The notes beneath the pieces are model-generated. The model was not told the origin of the DNA, made no database searches, and saw only the letters and a program-made list of their open reading frames with translations. This document shows positions 35,117 to 35,153 of a DNA stretch of 35,153 nt, piece by piece. The translations under genes were made by a program, and so were the position numbers. Origin of the DNA: an uncultured Angelakisella sp. (lineage in GTDB: Bacteria > Bacillota > Clostridia > Oscillospirales > Ruminococcaceae); NCBI GenBank assembly GCA_910585525.1, contig CAJUFR010000018.1, positions 1 to 35,153 on the forward strand, given 5' to 3'. Numbering within the stretch: position 1 is the first letter of the stretch; each line of letters opens with the position of its first letter.

Positions 35117-35153
35117 TCTATCCGCTCCCTTCGGTCGCTCGACGCGAAAAGAG

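Overview
The window looks like a chromosomal segment from a GC-rich, Gram-positive, anaerobic, flagellated member of the Clostridia (Oscillospiraceae type). The basis is the gene content and order: an S2P/scpA/scpB cluster followed by a DUF2953 gene, a complete FASII operon using FabK as enoyl reductase, a flgM-flgN-flgK-flgL-DUF6470-fliW-csrA late flagellar operon, and strong AGGAGG-type ribosome binding sites with many GTG/TTG starts. No taxonomic marker such as 16S rRNA is present, so the genus is inference.

Layout. (1) 1-4014, minus strand: an M50 protease, scpA, scpB, a chemoreceptor with a His/Cys zinc-site signature, and the start of a DUF2953 protein cut by the window edge. (2) 4250-13952, plus strand: acpP-accB-accC-accD-accA-fabH-fabK, a small antisense XRE regulator, then fabD-fabG-fabF-fabZ. 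Acetyl-CoA carboxylase makes malonyl-CoA, FabD loads it on ACP, FabH starts the chain, and FabF/FabG/FabZ/FabK run the elongation cycle. Palindromes sit at both promoters. (3) tRNA-Pro(CGG) at 14023-14098, with a promoter overlapping the fabZ stop codon.

(4) 14100-20300 is a foreign, lower-GC island. Its left part is strongly AT-rich and holds a radical SAM/SPASM peptide-maturase gene (minus). Converging on it from the plus strand is a tiny gene, 14358-14447, that encodes a 29-residue two-cysteine peptide. This peptide gene has its own promoter, a strong ribosome binding site and a shared bidirectional terminator. It is the best candidate here for an undescribed system, a RiPP-like modified peptide. 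Next come an HNH-endonuclease pseudogene, a 55-residue mobile-element protein, a region of palindromes, a SLOG-family protein, two XRE regulators and a large serine recombinase whose reading frame runs through a terminator-like hairpin.

(5) 20334-26985: a SurA/PrsA-like lipoprotein, a DUF4349 lipoprotein, an XRE regulator, mnmE, a 74-residue protein resembling leader-peptide domains, a HAD phosphatase and a membrane protein. (6) 27017-33493: the flagellar late operon on the minus strand, with a degenerate PilZ-like gene on the plus strand. Five of its seven genes start with GTG or TTG. (7) 33703-35035: divergent from flgM, a ParA ATPase and a ComFB-domain protein, possibly a positioning or c-di-GMP-linked pair. 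GC-rich hairpin clusters recur in spacers at 12075, 21640 and 35098.

All assignments are from reading the sequence; no database search was made.
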